Below, in pieces: positions 37,675-47,349 of a DNA stretch of 64,000 nt. Position 1 is the stretch's first letter. Each line of letters begins with the position of its first letter. A program made the position numbers and the translations under genes. Origin of the DNA: Yersinia kristensenii. GTDB taxonomy: Bacteria; Pseudomonadota; Gammaproteobacteria; Enterobacterales; Enterobacteriaceae. The stretch covers positions 3,162,001 through 3,226,000 of the forward strand of contig NZ_UHIY01000001.1 in the NCBI RefSeq assembly GCF_900460525.1, given 5' to 3'. Below the pieces are notes generated by a model that saw only the letters and a list, made by a program, of their open reading frames with translations, had not been told where the DNA came from and did not search any database.

Positions 37675-38007
37675 TTTTAACTCCCCTAGGTTTGAAAGTA
37701 TAGCTACAAACCTAAACGTAAGTGCGCAATACCACCACGACAGTAACCAGACAATAACCCGCCATCTCTCTGCCATGAGGAAATGGCTTTAATTTTGCCG
37801 GTTTAGTCGAGAATAGCCCGTTAATTCAACTCAAGTACTCATCCTGCACCGGGGGAGTTATCACAATTACTGACTATCTACATTGACAGTGTAACATCCG
37901 ATTAATATCTTTAATGACAGTAAAACTCCAATGTAAAATTACTTTCGGAGTTTTATTATCATCACCATTCAGCCCAATATAACGATTAATTAATGAGGAA
38001 CATCTTG
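37675..38007. other. Divergent intergenic region before nanM
   Basis: This 333-base stretch lies between the XRE regulator and nanM. It includes AAAACTCC (37922-37929) facing GGAGTTTT (37947-37954), a hairpin followed by ATTATC that could attenuate or terminate. I see no NanR-type repeated operator I would defend. Both promoters should lie here. Confidence 0.5.
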
Positions 38008-39186
38008 ATGACTCAGATATATCATCAATATAAGAAAAAATTGAGCATAAAAGTCATCCTATTGGGTGCGCTTATTCTCCTGGTCACGCTCCCCTTATCT
38101 TACGCTAATGCTGAGCGCTATCCCGATGTACCTGTTCCTTTTAAATATGGAACGGGTACTCGAATTAATAACAATTTATATATTGGTCTCGGTAGTGCTG
38201 GCCAATCCTGGTATCGCCTTGATACAGATAAAGTCAGTGACGGTTGGCAGAAAATAGCCGATTTTCCAGGTCAACCCCGTGAACAGGCCGTCACTGTGGC
38301 ATTAGACGGTAAACTATATGTTTTTGGTGGGGTAGGCAAAAATGCCGCTAGTGATACACAGATAAGCGCACTGAATGATGTTTATCGATATGATCCGCAA
38401 ACTAATCAATGGCAGCCACTGGCGACGCGAGCACCGCGAGGCTTGGTTGGAACAGCTGCCACCACCCTGAATGGATCTCAGGCGCTACTGCTGGGGGGCG
38501 TCAATAAGGCTATTTTCGATGGTTACTTCACGGATTTGTCCTCTGCGGGCAGTGATGAAACCCAGAAAAATGCAGTTATAAATGCGTATTTTGAACAGGC
38601 TCCAGCGGACTATTTCTATAATCGCGATGTACTGATGTATGACCCTGTCAAAAATCAGTGGAAAAGTGGCGGGCAGACACCATTTCTGGGGACGGCAGGA
38701 TCAGCTATCACAGCCATCAATGGTGATTTGATATTAATAAATGGTGAAATTAAACCTGGTTTGCGTACAGCGACAGTGTGGCAGGGCAAAAAGCAGGGGA
38801 CAGAACTCAAATGGCAACGGCAGCCTGATTTGATTAGCGCTGAAAAAGGCACAGTCCAAGAAGGGCTGGCAGGGGCTTTTGCTGGTGTGAGCCATGATGT
38901 GGTTCTGGTGGGCGGTGGGGCCAATTTCCCCGGTTCATGGAAACAATTCAATACAGGTCAGTTATACGCCCATAAAGGGCTGAAAAAACAGTGGCAACAA
39001 CCCATTTATGCGCGGGTGGATAATCAATGGCGGGTGGTGGGGAATTTGCCCCAACCACTGGGTTACGGTGTATCCATTCAAGATAAAGATAAAGTAATTT
39101 TAGTTGGGGGGGAAACAAGCGGTGGTGCTGCCACCTCAGCAGTGACTCAACTTTCTTGGCAAGGTGGCAAACTACATCTTGAGTAG
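38008..39186 (+). CDS. nanM: N-acetylneuraminate epimerase (Kelch-repeat mutarotase)
   Basis: NanM is a periplasmic beta-propeller enzyme that converts alpha-sialic acid to the beta form, speeding uptake from a host. The 392-residue protein has an N-terminal hydrophobic signal (about residues 12-36, ending YANA), then repeated Kelch blades such as [30 protein letters not shown] and [10 protein letters not shown]. The start at 38008 follows GAGGA at proper distance; ATG 37993 lacks one. No other sialic acid genes are beside it. Confidence 0.88.
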   Translation: MTQIYHQYKKKLSIKVILLGALILLVTLPLSYANAERYPDVPVPFKYGTGTRINNNLYIGLGSAGQSWYRLDTDKVSDGWQKIADFPGQPREQAVTVALDGKLYVFGGVGKNAASDTQISALNDVYRYDPQTNQWQPLATRAPRGLVGTAATTLNGSQALLLGGVNKAIFDGYFTDLSSAGSDETQKNAVINAYFEQAPADYFYNRDVLMYDPVKNQWKSGGQTPFLGTAGSAITAINGDLILINGEIKPGLRTATVWQGKKQGTELKWQRQPDLISAEKGTVQEGLAGAFAGVSHDVVLVGGGANFPGSWKQFNTGQLYAHKGLKKQWQQPIYARVDNQWRVVGNLPQPLGYGVSIQDKDKVILVGGETSGGAATSAVTQLSWQGGKLHLE

Positions 39187-39199
39187 TGAGACGAGTATG

Positions 39200-39244
39200 A
39201 TAACGCTCTATATTGAGCTTTTGAGCATAATATAAGAGCGTTAT
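39200..39244. repeat. Long inverted repeat downstream of nanM
   Basis: ATAACGCTCTATATT (39200-39214) faces AATATAAGAGCGTTAT (39229-39244), an almost exact inverted repeat with one extra A. No T-tract follows either arm, so it is not a plain terminator, though it may still stop transcription. It could be an operator, since it lies 60 bases before the next gene. Confidence 0.6.
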
Positions 39245-39303
39245 GGCACAATATCAGCCCTCCTGTTTGCGTAAGCTACAAACTCACCTTACAGGAGAAT
39301 GAC

Positions 39304-39870
39304 ATGAAAAAAGCAACACTGTCTCTGGCGATTATCGCGGTTTCATTATCTGCGCAGGCGGGCAATTTCAGCGTGATAAGTAACGACATGCCTGAAGGGA
39401 AAACCTTGCAAATCCAACAGGTTTTTAACGGATTTGGCTGTGAGGGTGGTAACCAATCGCCACAACTTTCATGGCAGGGCGCTCCCGCCGGAACGAAAAG
39501 CTTTGCCGTAACAGCCTATGACCCTGATGCGCCAACCGGCAGTGGTTGGTGGCATTGGACGGTGGTGAACATTCCCGCAGGTACCCATCAGTTGGCAACC
39601 AATGCTGGGCAGCGCACTGATAGCGCCAGCACTACTAAAGGTACCTTACCAACAGGGGCTATTCAGGGGCGTAATGATTTTGGTTATTCTGGCTTTGGCG
39701 GGGCCTGCCCTCCTGCTGGGGATAAGCCACACCGCTACCAGTTCACTGTCTGGGCATTGAAAACAGATAAATTACCGCTGGATAGCAACGCCAGCGGCGC
39801 ACTGGTCGGCTTTATGCTGAACAGTAATGTTATTGCGAAAGCGGAATGGGTTGCCACCTATGGTCGTTAA
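39304..39870 (+). CDS. YbhB/YbcL family (PEBP) periplasmic protein
   Basis: This is a phosphatidylethanolamine-binding/Raf-kinase-inhibitor-like protein. The 188-residue product has a signal peptide (MKKATLSLAIIAVSLSAQA, residues 1-19), then the PEBP motifs AYDPDAPTGSGWWHWTVVNI and GACPPAGDKPHRYQFTVWAL. E. coli YbcL is the closest recognisable relative. The function in bacteria is mostly unclear, although YbcL variants of uropathogenic E. coli suppress neutrophil migration. A strong ACAGGAGA site precedes the ATG. Confidence 0.88.
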   Translation: MKKATLSLAIIAVSLSAQAGNFSVISNDMPEGKTLQIQQVFNGFGCEGGNQSPQLSWQGAPAGTKSFAVTAYDPDAPTGSGWWHWTVVNIPAGTHQLATNAGQRTDSASTTKGTLPTGAIQGRNDFGYSGFGGACPPAGDKPHRYQFTVWALKTDKLPLDSNASGALVGFMLNSNVIAKAEWVATYGR

Positions 39871-39893
39871 CTTTGAAACCAAGAGCGGAAAGT

Positions 39894-40703
39894 ATGCAGC
39901 AGATAAATCACAGTCAAATGGCTGTATCGAGCGCTGAGATTGTTGCCCGTCGCGCACATACGCTGCATCGAGTGACTGTCTTTTCTCCCGCGCTCTGTCA
40001 TGTCCGGCAGGGCAGTAAATTGGTGCAATGGGGTTCGCAGGCTGCCAGTGCCGGGCAATCGACCCTGATTTTGTTCCCTGCTGGTACTGAAGTCAGTATT
40101 GCCAATATGCCGGATCGTGGTCATTACTGCTCTGATATGGTTTATCTGCCGCAAAGTGTGTTGCGCCAGTTCCGGCAATGGTACGGTGCGTTGGCCGTCG
40201 CACCGGTTACAACGGCTTCTTTATGTGTTCCTTTGGATGCCAATACCCGCCGGGCTTGGGATAGTTTATTGCTCAACCTGAAAAACCATGCGCCGGATGC
40301 ATTGTCACAGCACGCTGCTATGGGGGTTTTATTGGCCCTCCACTTGGCCGGGCAGGCGGGATCGTTATTAATCGATCGGCGAGATAAGCTGGCTGAGCAG
40401 GTACAACAGATTATTCTGCTCGATCCTGCCCGTGACTGGAGTGTGAGTGATGTTGCACAAACCCTGCATATGGGGGATTCCACTTTACGGCGCAAGTTGA
40501 TGCAGGAGGAACGCCAGTTTCGCGTCATTTTAGAAGAGGTGCGAATGGGGTGTGCATTGCATGCGTTACAAACTACGTCGCTGCCCATTGGTGAAATTGC
40601 CGCGCGACACGGTTATATTTCGGCATCTCGTTTTACTTCGCGTTTTCAACAACATTTTGGTTTAACGCCTAGTCGGTTGCGCGAAGCGATAATCGCATCT
40701 TAA
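39894..40703 (+). CDS. AraC family transcriptional regulator
   Basis: The 269-residue protein has an N-terminal effector half and the C-terminal AraC-type double helix-turn-helix (SVSDVAQTLHMGDSTLRRKL and PIGEIAARHGYISASRFTSR, then FQQHFGLTPSRLREA). It begins 24 bases after the YbcL-like gene on the same strand, so the two are probably co-transcribed and it may control that gene or nanM. The in-frame ATG at 39846 overlaps the previous gene and is less likely than 39894. Effector unknown. Confidence 0.85.
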   Translation: MQQINHSQMAVSSAEIVARRAHTLHRVTVFSPALCHVRQGSKLVQWGSQAASAGQSTLILFPAGTEVSIANMPDRGHYCSDMVYLPQSVLRQFRQWYGALAVAPVTTASLCVPLDANTRRAWDSLLLNLKNHAPDALSQHAAMGVLLALHLAGQAGSLLIDRRDKLAEQVQQIILLDPARDWSVSDVAQTLHMGDSTLRRKLMQEERQFRVILEEVRMGCALHALQTTSLPIGEIAARHGYISASRFTSRFQQHFGLTPSRLREAIIAS

Positions 40704-40752
40704 GCGGTTATGTAATGAAAAAGGCTTATTCTCAGCCAGTTAAATGGGGGAG

Positions 40753-40778
40753 CTGGCACCCAGGGGAGCGGGTGCCAG
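40753..40778. terminator. Hairpin between convergent AraC gene and cycA
   Basis: CTGGCACCC (40753-40761) and GGGTGCCAG (40770-40778) form a perfect 9-base-pair stem with an 8-base loop. It lies midway between two convergent stops, where a terminator is expected, but neither side has a run of T. It may act with Rho or as a 3' stabiliser. Confidence 0.5.
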
Positions 40779-40789
40779 ATAACTGAGGA

Positions 40790-42214
40790 TTAGTGACTAT
40801 TATTGCTGTCGAACAGGTGAGTTTTGCGCTTTTTCAAGATGATATAGCCGATGGTCAGAATAACAAACCACAGTGGCGTCACAATCAGTGCCTGACGGGT
40901 ATCACTTTCCAACGTCAACAATACCAATACAAAGGCGAAGAAGGCCATGCACACCCAAGACATGAAAATACCAGCTGGCATTTTGTAAATGGACTTTTTA
41001 TGTAGCGCCGGACGCCTTTTACGATACACCAAGTAAGAGCACAGGATGATAGTCCAGACGAACATAAACAGAATTGCCGATACCGTGGTGACCAGAGTAA
41101 AGACGGTCATGACGTTCGGAATAAGGTAAATCAGCACCACGCCACCTAACAAGCAAATACAAGAAAATGTCAGGCCAGAGGCGGGAACAGAACGGCGCGA
41201 TAACTTACCAAATTGTTTGGGCGCATCACCTTCTTTTGCTAAACCGAATAGCATACGGCTGGTGGAGAACACGCCGCTATTGGCGGACGATGCCGCAGAG
41301 GTTAACACCACAAAGTTGATAACACTGGCAGCTGCGGGTAGGCCGACCAAAACGAATAACTCAACAAACGGGCTTTTATCGGCAACCACTGAACTCCATG
41401 GCGTCACCGACATAATCATAATCAATGAGAAAACATAGAACATGATGATGCGGATAGGAATGGAGTTAATCGCGCGCGGTAATACCACCTCTGGATCTTT
41501 GGTTTCAGCGGCAGTGGTCCCAACCAATTCAATACCCACAAAAGCAAAGACGGCAATCTGGAAACCGGCAAAGAAGCCACTGATTCCTTTCGGGAACATG
41601 CCGCCATCATTCCATAAATGGGTAAATGATGCAGTGGTGCCAGAAGGGGACTGATAGCTCATTAATACCATGGTCAGGCCAGCAAAAATCAAGGCCACGA
41701 TGGCCACGATTTTGATCATAGCGAACCAGAATTCCATCTCACCAAACATTTTTACTGTTGCCAGATTCAGCGACAACAGCAGTAAAACCACTAATAATGA
41801 AGCGACCCATTGTGAGAAATCAGGGAACCAGAATTGCGCATAAGCCGTGATGGCGACAACATCCGCGATGCCGGTTATCACCCAACAAAACCAATACGTC
41901 CAGTCAGTGAAAAACCCCGCCCATGGGCCGAGTAGGTCAGCGGCAAAATCACTGAATGATTTATATTTCAGATTCGACAGCAGCAATTCACCCATTGCTC
42001 GCATCACGAAGAACAACATAAAGCCGATTATCATATAAACAAAAATGATTGACGGCCCGGCAAGGCTGATGGTTTTACCCGATCCCATAAACAAGCCAGT
42101 ACCTATGGCACCACCAATGGCAATCAGCTGGATATGGCGGTTTGAGAGACTTCGTTGAAGGTGCTCTTCAGGTTCCGGCAACGGTTTTGCCACTATCTTG
42201 GATTGGTCTACCAT
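40790..42214 (-). CDS. cycA: CycA, D-serine/D-alanine/glycine transporter
   Basis: CycA is a proton-coupled amino acid permease for glycine, D-alanine and D-serine (and D-cycloserine). The 474-residue protein has about twelve transmembrane helices and is very close to E. coli CycA, including NRHIQLIAIGGAIGTGLFMG, FWFAMIKIVAIVALI and AVFAFVGIELVGTTAAETKD. The ATG at 42214 (MVDQSKIV) aligns with the E. coli start; ATG 42223 is also in frame. Confidence 0.96.
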   Translation of the reverse strand: MVDQSKIVAKPLPEPEEHLQRSLSNRHIQLIAIGGAIGTGLFMGSGKTISLAGPSIIFVYMIIGFMLFFVMRAMGELLLSNLKYKSFSDFAADLLGPWAGFFTDWTYWFCWVITGIADVVAITAYAQFWFPDFSQWVASLLVVLLLLSLNLATVKMFGEMEFWFAMIKIVAIVALIFAGLTMVLMSYQSPSGTTASFTHLWNDGGMFPKGISGFFAGFQIAVFAFVGIELVGTTAAETKDPEVVLPRAINSIPIRIIMFYVFSLIMIMSVTPWSSVVADKSPFVELFVLVGLPAAASVINFVVLTSAASSANSGVFSTSRMLFGLAKEGDAPKQFGKLSRRSVPASGLTFSCICLLGGVVLIYLIPNVMTVFTLVTTVSAILFMFVWTIILCSYLVYRKRRPALHKKSIYKMPAGIFMSWVCMAFFAFVLVLLTLESDTRQALIVTPLWFVILTIGYIILKKRKTHLFDSNNSH

Positions 42215-42535
42215 CTTTCCCATTCCCTCTTCCTGTATTTGTGAAGTTATTGAGCTCTATGTTGGCTCTTTGGTCTTACCCTGTCTGTCTATTAGATTTT
42301 TTGAATGCTTTAAGTACAATTTTTGAATTATTTAATAATTCCGCAACAATAATTACACAATGCGCCTCATTTTCCAGTGTTTATATTTCATACACTGAAT
42401 TTTGTTAAGTTCATCACAGCGCATGGAATTACAACATGAAGTTACATAACTAACAATAATCGCAAGCGCCAGAAGCATAATTAATCCACAGAGAGGAATA
42501 TCACTCGGTATAAAGAGAAAAATCTGATGAAGTGT
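42215..42535. other. AT-rich region between cycA and tRNA-Lys
   Basis: About 320 bases without a coding frame I would accept. It should contain the cycA promoter and leader. No repeat or RNA gene is evident before the tRNA promoter. Confidence 0.5.
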
Positions 42536-42564
42536 TTGACAGCCAAGTCCAACAGGAGAATAAT
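42536..42564 (+). promoter_or_regulatory. Sigma-70 promoter of the tRNA-Lys gene
   Basis: TTGACA (42536-42541), 17 bases, then AATAAT (42559-42564) gives a consensus -35 and a 5-of-6 -10 at ideal spacing, ending 10 bases before the mature tRNA. Confidence 0.8.
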
Positions 42565-42574
42565 TATCGCTGTT

Positions 42575-42650
<76 letters not shown>

Positions 42651-42756
42651 ACAAACCCATAAATATCAATAAATTACAAAACCCTCAATTAAAACTCCCA
42701 AAAGTAGTGGCGACAAAATGGCGACAGAAATCTGTGGCAATGGCGATATTTTGACG

Positions 42757-42791
42757 CTAAAAAACCCGCCAGTTCGCAGGTTATTTTTTAG
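42757..42791 (-). terminator. Terminator after ogr at the prophage end
   Basis: AAAAAACCCGCC and GCAGGTTATTTTTT form an imperfect stem around AGTTC with T-runs on both sides. On the minus strand GGGTTTTTTAG ends the ogr transcript; on the plus strand it would stop transcription from the tRNA side. Confidence 0.75.
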
Positions 42792-42804
42792 CCAAATAAT
42801 ATAA

Positions 42805-43023
42805 TTAGAAATTGAGCGTAGATTGTCTTTGGGCCGTTGAATGTGGCGGAACTTTATTAATAATACCCGGCGTCATAATAGAGCGAATAAATGTCTCCAT
42901 TGTAATAAAGGTGTGTCCGCAATTAATATTGGTACACTGATTATATCTCTCTTTAGTTTCGGCAGATATTTCACGACTGGATCGAGTATGTGCTGTGCAA
43001 CGGCAAATAGGGCATCGCATCAT
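42805..43023 (-). CDS. ogr: Ogr/Delta family late-gene transcription activator
   Basis: Ogr is the zinc-binding activator that turns on all late operons of P2-like phages through contact with RNA polymerase alpha. The 72-residue protein has the zinc ligands C4-x2-C7 and C30-x4-C35 (MMRCPICRCTAHTRSSREIS, ETKERYNQCTNINCGHTFIT) as in P2 Ogr. The start at 43023 aligns with the family; an ATG at 43044 is in frame but unlikely. It is the last gene before the attachment site, as in P2. Confidence 0.94.
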   Translation of the reverse strand: MMRCPICRCTAHTRSSREISAETKERYNQCTNINCGHTFITMETFIRSIMTPGIINKVPPHSTAQRQSTLNF

Positions 43024-43106
43024 AATAAACACCTCAACGTTCATTTGCGCTTATTGGCTATTTTAAATTATTCAAATGAATAAATCATCTGTTTGTATTC
43101 AACAAG

Positions 43107-44267
43107 TTATCCATCAATAGCTTCATAGCTTATATCTGATAATAGAACTTCAAGTTCGAGGTTTGTCGTATAACCGCTATTATTGAGCGAATGAATAACT
43201 TTAGTAATTATCCACGGCTGGTTATCGATCACTGACTTAAATCCTTTCACTTTGACAGGGGTTTCCGGGTATAGCTCTGGCCTGCCAACGGCCAAAGTAA
43301 TAGAAAATTCCGCCACACCACGTTGTAATTTATCCCATTTTGCCTGAGCAGCGCGTATGGCTTGCGCTTTGCTGGCATAAGTTGTCGTCAGGGTAAACGT
43401 GTTATCCGCTTCGCCCACCATATATTCACCCTCGCGAGTTTCCTGCTCTTTAGTGGTTTTTTTCTTCGCTTCCGGTTTCGCTTTGGGGTGTTGTAACGCC
43501 CTTAAATGCTGTTCCTTGGGTTTGCGCTGGAGCTTCACTTTTTGCTTTTGCGGCTTCGGGTCTTTGGTGTGTAACCACTTAGCTGTAACGCCGGTGTAAG
43601 CGCCCCGATCAGCGATGGCAAATTGGTGCCGATCGCCGTCGCTGCGAGTGAGAGTGACTGGTGGAATGGGGTGACCACTGGCCGTTACGCCGCGACCAGC
43701 TATGAGAAACAACAGCTTCCCCGCTTTGACGGAGACTTCGCCTCCGTTCCGTTCTGCAAGGCGAGTGAGGAATTTAGCGTCGGACTCCTGCGACTGGTCG
43801 ATGTGCGGAATTTTAATTGAGGCTAATGCCGGAGCTACGCTGGCAATGAGTTTGTTCCGCGTGGCGATGGCTTCAACGATAGCGCCGAGCGTGGTGTCAT
43901 GCCATGATCCCTCGCGTCTGGAATTTAGCGTTCCACGAAAATCTGCACTTCTGGCACGGATGGTCACGGTATCCGGTGCGCCGCGATGTTCCACTTCATC
44001 AACGGTAAAGCTGCCTTTACCGATCAGCGCAAATCCTTTCCAGCCGAGAAACAACGTCAAAACAGCACCGCGTAGCGGCAACTCAACCCGTCCGTCGGCG
44101 TCATCAAGCTCAATATCAAGCTGGTCGGCTTCAAAGCCGCGATTATCAGTCAGCGTTAGATTTATCAAGCGGTTGCTGATATTTCCGGTAATATCATGAC
44201 TATCAAGCGTTAACATAAAATCCGGCATCAAGATACTACCCGCATCTTTTGTCAGCACATCTAACAT
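43107..44267 (-). CDS. D: Tail protein gpD (late control protein D)
   Basis: This is the P2 gpD homologue, a gp27-like baseplate hub protein that joins the spike to the tail tube. The 386-residue protein has the typical start (ILMPDFMLTLDSHDITGNIS) and ISNRLINLTLTDNRGFEADQ, and a Lys/Glu-rich insert around residues 225-280 (KQKVKLQRKPKEQHLRA). It overlaps gpU by one base and belongs to the F operon. Confidence 0.94.
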   Translation of the reverse strand: MLDVLTKDAGSILMPDFMLTLDSHDITGNISNRLINLTLTDNRGFEADQLDIELDDADGRVELPLRGAVLTLFLGWKGFALIGKGSFTVDEVEHRGAPDTVTIRARSADFRGTLNSRREGSWHDTTLGAIVEAIATRNKLIASVAPALASIKIPHIDQSQESDAKFLTRLAERNGGEVSVKAGKLLFLIAGRGVTASGHPIPPVTLTRSDGDRHQFAIADRGAYTGVTAKWLHTKDPKPQKQKVKLQRKPKEQHLRALQHPKAKPEAKKKTTKEQETREGEYMVGEADNTFTLTTTYASKAQAIRAAQAKWDKLQRGVAEFSITLAVGRPELYPETPVKVKGFKSVIDNQPWIITKVIHSLNNSGYTTNLELEVLLSDISYEAIDG

Positions 44268-44746
44268 TAACTCGCCCCCACTGCGCCAGCCAGTTTTGCG
44301 ATCATATTGCCGTTATTGCCGATGAACGTTTCGCTCTGTTTACCTATATCGCCATATAGCGCTGCAAGCGATTCATCCACGCGGGTGAGAGTTAGCGTAA
44401 AATCGATTTTGCGCGGAGTACCATCGGCAAAAAACACGCTACCGGTTTCATTCACCGAGTTAATGACATACATACCGTAAATCATGCCGGTGCCATCCAG
44501 CAATGGCCACGCGCGGCCTTCTTCCGCCATCAGTCTAAGTGTGGTCATAGTCATTTTACCGCCCGTGAGTTCGGGATAAAGCACACCCCCAAGTGTGATT
44601 TTCTCTTCGCCAACCCCAAGAAACTGAAAAGCATCACGCTGACCAACCCGACTATTAGACGGCCAGCGATACTCCGCATTACGCTGAAAATTCTGGTAGG
44701 GCAGTGTCTGCCGCATAAAAACAAACATACCGAGTGCGAGCATCAT
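44267..44746 (-). CDS. U: Tail terminator/initiation protein gpU
   Basis: gpU is a tail completion protein of P2. The 159-residue product is very similar to P2 gpU: MMLALGMFVFMRQTLPYQNF, GGKMTMTTLRLMAEEGRAWP and RVDESLAALYGDIGKQ. Between T and D as in P2. Confidence 0.95.
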   Translation of the reverse strand: MMLALGMFVFMRQTLPYQNFQRNAEYRWPSNSRVGQRDAFQFLGVGEEKITLGGVLYPELTGGKMTMTTLRLMAEEGRAWPLLDGTGMIYGMYVINSVNETGSVFFADGTPRKIDFTLTLTRVDESLAALYGDIGKQSETFIGNNGNMIAKLAGAVGAS

Positions 44747-44760
44747 GGTGTGTTATCTCC

Positions 44761-47205
44761 TTATCCATCGAATGTCATGCTGGCACGCATACGGGCGCGC
44801 TTTTCCCGTTCATATTGTTCGAGAGCATCGCGAAGCTGGCGGTTAAGATTGTCACTCGTTGAGACGTCACCAGAGAGCGTGATGTGGTAATCGTTTTTGC
44901 TCTGGTCAACGAAAGAGCGGCCCGCAGGTGCGGTAACTGGCTGATAGGCCTGATAGCCACCATAAGTACTGGTCGCTGGAATGTAGGAGCCGCTCTGGGT
45001 CACGGCACTGGCTTTAGCCGCAGTTTGGTCAAGTGTGCTGGATTCCTTATTGATAATACCTAGCTTTTCCAGCACCCAATCAATACCACTGCGCAATTTG
45101 TTAAAGGCATTGAGCGGCAGCATCAGCGCATCAGCCAGCGCCTGACCAAATATCACGCCTGCATTGCGGCAACTGTCGAGTGTTTCTTTACTGGATTTCA
45201 CTGGTGCAATGAGGTCTTTAAACCATTGCCAGACCTTTTGCAGGCCTTCGCCGAGGGAATCAAACATCGGCTTAAGCGGCGCGAACATTCCACCGATCGG
45301 TGCAAATGCTGCCTTGAGTCCAGCAACTACACCACCAAAAAATGCGCTGATAGGTTGCCAGTATTTACGGATAAGTAACGCGCCGGCGGCAATGGCTGCT
45401 ACAACAGCCACCACCGGCCAACTGATCGCACCAATGGCAGTCATAATCGCGCCGCATACCGAGGTGAACACGGTGCCTAGCGCGCCAGCCGCAGCAATAA
45501 TGGCATTCACACCAGTGATAACCGGCCACGCCACGAGGCCAATGGCTCCAATTATGCCGACAATGCCAAGGGTCACCGCAGCAATAGTGCCTAATGTCTG
45601 AGCCAATCCTTTGTTTTTCTGGATCCAGAGATCCAGTTTCAACACATATCGGGTGGCCGTGTGTACCAGTTTGCGCAGTGAAGACTCCTGTTGGTCATAC
45701 AGGTCAGTCCCCACGGCCTGATATGCCGACTGAAATGCTTTAAAGTCGCCGCCGAGGTTGTCCTGCATAATGTTGACCAGTTCCTCGGTTTTGCCGTCAG
45801 AAGCTTTAAAAGCAGCGGTAAGCTGGTCGAGTTTACCGGTTACCGCAGCGGTCATTAAAACTGCAGCGGCCGAACTGGCTTCCTCGCCAAAAATGGTTTT
45901 CATGTATTCGGCGCGTTGGGCAGTACCCAGTTTATTTTGCTCAAAGCTGGCCTGCATCTCTTTCAGGATGGTAAAAATTGGCCGCGTGTTGCCTTTGGGG
46001 TCGGCAGTTTTTACTCCCAGCTCTTTTATTGCATCCCACGCCTTACCGGTCGGAGCCTGTAAGCGACTCAATACTGCACGACTTCCCGTACCCGCCATTG
46101 AACCGGTGATTTTTGCATCATGCAGTGCGCCGACCATAGCGGCGGTTTCCTCAATACTGACACCGGCATTTTTCGCCACCGGGGCGGCGTAGGTTAATGC
46201 ATCACTGAGACCATCAAAATTAGCGGCGGTCTTATTCATGGCCATTGAGATCACATCACCTATATGCGCGACCTTATTGTTTGCAAGCTGAAAGGCTGAT
46301 TTCATCCCCATCAGCAATCCGGCGTTTTCCTCCATCGTGCGTCGATTCGCCAGAGCCATATTTAGCGTGACCGGTGTCGCAGCCTGAATGGCGTCCACAT
46401 CACCGCCCGCTTTAGCGATAATAATCTGCGCACCCGCAGCATCGTCGGCAGAGGCTGCGGTATTATCGCCAAGTTGGCGCGCCTGCTTGCGTAATGCCGC
46501 CATTTCTGCAGAGTCTTTTGTCACGCCGAGCACCGCCTGTAACTCGGAGTTCTTCTGTGCAAAGTCATAACCGGATTTCAGCAGCGCAGCACCGGCTAAC
46601 GTGCCAGAAGTTGCAATCCCTACACCAGCAGCCCCGATTGATGCTGCATTACCCGCCAGCTCTTTACCTGCCTGATAGCGCTGCTTTACCGCGTTGAGTT
46701 TTGCCTGTTGCGCACTGACCTGCGCCAACGCTTCACGCTGACGATTGAGCTGTGCCGTGGTTTCGCTGATGGCGTTTTTCAGACGTCGCTCATCTGCCGC
46801 CAATGTGCGTGTATTAATACCCGCCTGACTGAGTTCCTGACGCTGGCGCTGTACTGCCTGTCGTAAGCTATTATGTTTGAACTGAAGAGCGGCGGCATTT
46901 TTGCGGGCTGCCTCCATCGCCTGAGCCTGTGCGCGGGTCGGCTGTTCGGTGTTTCTAAACTGAATAGCTAACGCGCGAGCTGCTTCTTTTGCTCTTTTCA
47001 GCTCCTGACCGGTGACGGCAAGCTGCGCGCTGGTCTTACGGAATCCCTCAATACGGGATGCCTGACCGCTCAGTTCGCGTAATGATTTTTGCGTTTCCCG
47101 AATATCCCCAGACAGCGATTTACTCGCTGTCTGAATGGATTTAAACGGGCGCGTTGCTTGGTCAACAGCCTTGAGTAATACCTGTAACTTAACGTTGTTA
47201 CTCAT
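44761..47205 (-). CDS. T: Tail tape measure protein gpT
   Basis: gpT sets tail length and is packed inside the tail tube. The 814-residue protein has an N-terminal coiled coil rich in Gln/Arg (about residues 1-160), a TP901-type tape measure domain (around QLGDNTAASADDAAGAQIII and SVEETAAM-like segments near 240-480), then strongly hydrophobic segments near 545-620. The ATG at 47205 overlaps the E' stop. Length matches P2 T (815 residues). Confidence 0.95.
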   Translation of the reverse strand: MSNNVKLQVLLKAVDQATRPFKSIQTASKSLSGDIRETQKSLRELSGQASRIEGFRKTSAQLAVTGQELKRAKEAARALAIQFRNTEQPTRAQAQAMEAARKNAAALQFKHNSLRQAVQRQRQELSQAGINTRTLAADERRLKNAISETTAQLNRQREALAQVSAQQAKLNAVKQRYQAGKELAGNAASIGAAGVGIATSGTLAGAALLKSGYDFAQKNSELQAVLGVTKDSAEMAALRKQARQLGDNTAASADDAAGAQIIIAKAGGDVDAIQAATPVTLNMALANRRTMEENAGLLMGMKSAFQLANNKVAHIGDVISMAMNKTAANFDGLSDALTYAAPVAKNAGVSIEETAAMVGALHDAKITGSMAGTGSRAVLSRLQAPTGKAWDAIKELGVKTADPKGNTRPIFTILKEMQASFEQNKLGTAQRAEYMKTIFGEEASSAAAVLMTAAVTGKLDQLTAAFKASDGKTEELVNIMQDNLGGDFKAFQSAYQAVGTDLYDQQESSLRKLVHTATRYVLKLDLWIQKNKGLAQTLGTIAAVTLGIVGIIGAIGLVAWPVITGVNAIIAAAGALGTVFTSVCGAIMTAIGAISWPVVAVVAAIAAGALLIRKYWQPISAFFGGVVAGLKAAFAPIGGMFAPLKPMFDSLGEGLQKVWQWFKDLIAPVKSSKETLDSCRNAGVIFGQALADALMLPLNAFNKLRSGIDWVLEKLGIINKESSTLDQTAAKASAVTQSGSYIPATSTYGGYQAYQPVTAPAGRSFVDQSKNDYHITLSGDVSTSDNLNRQLRDALEQYEREKRARMRASMTFDG

Positions 47206-47317
47206 GGGTATTTCCACTTCGCTGGAGCGCTTTTTCGCGCCATGTGATGAGTTCGGTCAGACTCAGGGGATATAACTCTGATGGTGGCCAGTGGAATATC
47301 ACGGCAATATCTGCCAT
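47198..47317 (-). CDS. E': gpE' coding segment (expressed mainly as E+E' frameshift product)
   Basis: The 39-residue frame MADIAVIFHWPPSELYPLSL, TELITWREKALQRSGNTHE is the P2 GpE-type C-terminal segment. The same frame is open upstream through DFPKKLSVDDL back to the slippery site at 47371-47377. In P2 it is produced by -1 frameshifting from gene E and acts as a tail assembly chaperone with gpE. Its stop overlaps the gpT start. The coordinates here begin at the first internal ATG; the functional product is probably the fusion. Confidence 0.85.
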   Translation of the reverse strand: MADIAVIFHWPPSELYPLSLTELITWREKALQRSGNTHE

Positions 47318-47349
47318 CAAATCATCGACCGACAGTTTCTTCGGGAAAT

